Shown here piece after piece: positions 6,571-7,694 of a stretch of DNA of 7,694 nucleotides. Below the pieces are notes generated by a model. It had not been told where the DNA came from. It saw only the letters and a program-made list of their open reading frames with translations, and searched no databases. This stretch comes from Chloroflexota bacterium (GTDB lineage: Bacteria > Chloroflexota > Dehalococcoidia > Lucifugimonadales > Lucifugimonadaceae). The position numbers were made by a program, and so were the translations under genes. Each line of letters begins with the position of its first letter. Position 1 is the stretch's first letter. The stretch spans positions 1 to 7,694 of the forward strand of contig JACQUF010000224.1 of NCBI GenBank assembly GCA_016210435.1, read 5' to 3'.

Positions 6571-7539
6571 TTACCTGGAGCGCGCTCGCGGCTTGGCGCC
6601 CGGCACGGGCACCTTGTCGAGGACTTCACCGACCAGTGATTCGCCCGTCACTCCGCGCATGCGGGCCGCGGGCGAGACGATGACGCGGTGGCTCATCACG
6701 GCGGTGGCGATTGCCTTGACGTCGTCAGGTATAACGTAGTCCCTGCTTTCCATCAGCGCGCGCGCCTGTGACCCGCGCATGAGTGATAGAGACGCTCTTG
6801 GAGATGCCCCGAGTGCAGCATCGGCATGCTCGCGGGTGGCATTCGAGAGCGCCACGATGTACTCCTTGACAAGATCGTCGATATAGATCTGGCGGGCGGA
6901 GTCCTGAAGCATCGCGATTTGGACTGGCGTTGCCACAGGCTCCAGGGTTTCGAACGGGTCAGCCGCCTGCTGGCGGTCCATGATCGCGACTTCTTCCGAA
7001 GGTTCAGGGTAACCGAGCCCGATGCGGAGGAAGAAACGGTCGAGCTGCGCCTCAGGCAGCGGGAAGGTGCCTTCATATTCGATCGGGTTCTGGGTCGCCA
7101 GCACCATGAATGGCCGGGGGAGGGCATACGTAACGCCGTCGACGGTTACCTGCCTCTCCTCCATCGACTCCAGCAATGCGGACTGGGTCTTGGGAGTCGC
7201 CCGGTTCACTTCGTCTGCAAGAACGATTTCGGCCATCACCGGCCCGGGCCGGAATTCGAATTCATTCGTTTTCTGGTTGTATACGGAGACCCCGGTCACA
7301 TCGCTTGGAAGAATGTCGGGGGTGAACTGGATCCTCCGGAATTTGCATCCGGCGGACCTGGCAAGGCTCCGCGCAAGCATTGTCTTGCCGACGCCGGGAA
7401 CGTCCTCGATCAGCGCGTGGCCCCGCGCGATCAGGGCGATCACGCCCAGGCGGATCGCGTCGCGTTTGCCAACGATGACCTTGCTGACGTTGTCGACAAG
7501 CGTTTGGGCCTGAATCCCGGGCTCAATGGCAACGGTCAC
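6571..7539 (-). CDS. MoxR family AAA+ ATPase
   Basis: This 322-residue cytoplasmic ATPase is of the usual MoxR length. Walker A is EDVPGVGKT at 45-53 with Lys52, Walker B is IVLADE at 105-110, sensor 1 is ATQNP at 148-152, and the family motif GTFPLPEAQLDRF lies at 157-169. A sensor-2-type segment GASPRASLSLMR sits in the C-terminal lid (about 253-264). MoxR ATPases act as chaperone-like remodelers, usually paired with a DUF58 or vWA protein encoded alongside, as here. The start is GTG at 7539-7537, supported by AAGGGG 7 bases upstream and by the normal position of the first helix (TLVDNVSKVIVGKRD) from residue 13. The stop is TAA at 6573-6571. It is the first gene of a three-gene operon and lies 78 bases after the tRNA-Val CCA end. 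All core motifs are intact, so it should be active. Confidence 0.96.
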   Translation of the reverse strand: MTVAIEPGIQAQTLVDNVSKVIVGKRDAIRLGVIALIARGHALIEDVPGVGKTMLARSLARSAGCKFRRIQFTPDILPSDVTGVSVYNQKTNEFEFRPGPVMAEIVLADEVNRATPKTQSALLESMEERQVTVDGVTYALPRPFMVLATQNPIEYEGTFPLPEAQLDRFFLRIGLGYPEPSEEVAIMDRQQAADPFETLEPVATPVQIAMLQDSARQIYIDDLVKEYIVALSNATREHADAALGASPRASLSLMRGSQARALMESRDYVIPDDVKAIATAVMSHRVIVSPAARMRGVTGESLVGEVLDKVPVPGAKPRARSR

Positions 7540-7546
7540 GGTGCAA

Positions 7547-7552
7547 CCCCTT
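7547..7552 (-). promoter_or_regulatory. ribosome binding site of the MoxR gene
   Basis: The - strand reads AAGGGG with 7 bases to the GTG at 7539. It is the reason for choosing the non-ATG start. Confidence 0.6.
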
Positions 7553-7562
7553 CTCTGGACCC

Positions 7563-7580
7563 GTGCGCCAAGAGGCGCGC
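7563..7580. other. small GC hairpin in the MoxR gene leader
   Basis: GCGCC (7565-7569) and GGCGC (7574-7578) form a perfect 5-bp stem with a 4-base loop. One further G-C pair is possible at 7563/7580 beyond a mismatch. It lies between the putative -10 and the ribosome binding site of the MoxR gene. It has no T-run, so it is a poor intrinsic terminator for the tRNA; it could be a 5' leader structure or nothing. Confidence 0.3.
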
Positions 7581-7587
7581 TATATCA
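7579..7587 (-). promoter_or_regulatory. possible extended -10 promoter element for the MoxR operon
   Basis: The - strand reads TGATATAGC, that is TGn followed by TATAGC (4 of 6 to TATAAT), about 40 bases before the GTG start. No -35 hexamer is convincing at normal spacing. It is the only AT-rich island between tRNA and gene. The operon could also be read through from the tRNA promoter. Confidence 0.25.
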
Positions 7588-7617
7588 CTGCCCGCGTTGC
7601 CAGACCGTGCCGTTAGC

Positions 7618-7694
7618 TGGTGGGCGATAGAGGACTCGAACCTCTGACCTTCTGTGTGTAAGACAGACGCTCTGACCAGCTGAGCTAATCGCCC
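7618..7694 (-). tRNA. tRNA-Val (anticodon UAC) with encoded CCA
   Basis: Read on the - strand from the right edge, the cloverleaf is complete. The acceptor stem GGGCGAT pairs with ATCGCCC, with discriminator A. The D stem is GCTC/GAGC with GG in the loop, the anticodon stem TCTGT/ACAGA holds loop CTTACAC, the variable loop has 5 bases, and the T stem AGAGG/CCTCT has loop TTCGAGT. The anticodon TAC (7660-7658) reads GUA and, with the usual U34 modification, other Val codons. The mature body is 74 bases (7694-7621) and the 3' CCA is encoded at 7620-7618. The promoter lies beyond the window. Confidence 0.97.

Noticed and set aside
6826..7647. A 273-residue + strand open frame antisense to the MoxR gene.
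   Set aside because: The opposite strand carries all MoxR motifs, and this frame would also run into the tRNA. It is a codon-bias shadow.
7618..7694. tRNA-Val as an integration site for a genomic island.
   Set aside because: No integrase, no repeat of the tRNA 3' end and no accessory genes are seen downstream; the neighbours are ordinary chromosomal genes.

Overview
The window is GC-rich bacterial chromosome, densely coded and free of mobile elements, phage genes, CRISPR arrays or toxin-antitoxin genes that I can recognise. The gene content (long-form DnaE, a DUF2007 protein, an O6-alkylguanine-DNA methyltransferase and a MoxR / DUF58 / membrane-transglutaminase operon beside a tRNA) and the style of the proteins suggest a member of the Chloroflexota, perhaps a Dehalococcoidia/SAR202-like lineage. 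That placement is an impression from protein style only and is low confidence.

Left part (1-2419): the 3' end of dnaE, the alpha subunit of replicative DNA polymerase III, runs on the + strand off the left edge. A 161-base gap follows, then a small + strand DUF2007 protein. This meets, tail to tail with only 6 bases between stop codons, a - strand ogt-type gene for repair of O6-alkylguanine.

Middle and right part (2420-7694, all - strand): reading leftwards from the right edge there is a complete tRNA-Val(UAC) with an encoded CCA, a 78-base leader, a GTG-started MoxR AAA+ ATPase, a DUF58 protein 11 bases further on, and an 864-residue membrane transglutaminase-like protein whose ATG overlaps the DUF58 stop (ATGA). 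The last three form a classic compact, translationally coupled operon. By family knowledge, the MoxR ATPase works as a chaperone-like partner of the DUF58/vWA-like membrane protein, and the TgpA-type protein carries a transglutaminase-fold domain outside the membrane. The physiological substrate of such operons is mostly unknown. A 190-base gap with nested inverted repeats separates this operon from ogt.

The region is largely ordinary. The most interesting observations are: (1) the transglutaminase domain has Ser where the catalytic Cys is expected (Ser616), while the His (His660) and an acidic residue (Glu676) are kept; (2) the protein's only two cysteines (597 and 607) sit just ahead of that site in what looks like an inserted loop; (3) DnaE has a roughly 95-residue low-complexity linker containing two perfect DNA palindromes; (4) the gap downstream of the transglutaminase gene has repeats that can fold in mutually exclusive ways. 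I did not find a convincing new multi-gene system.
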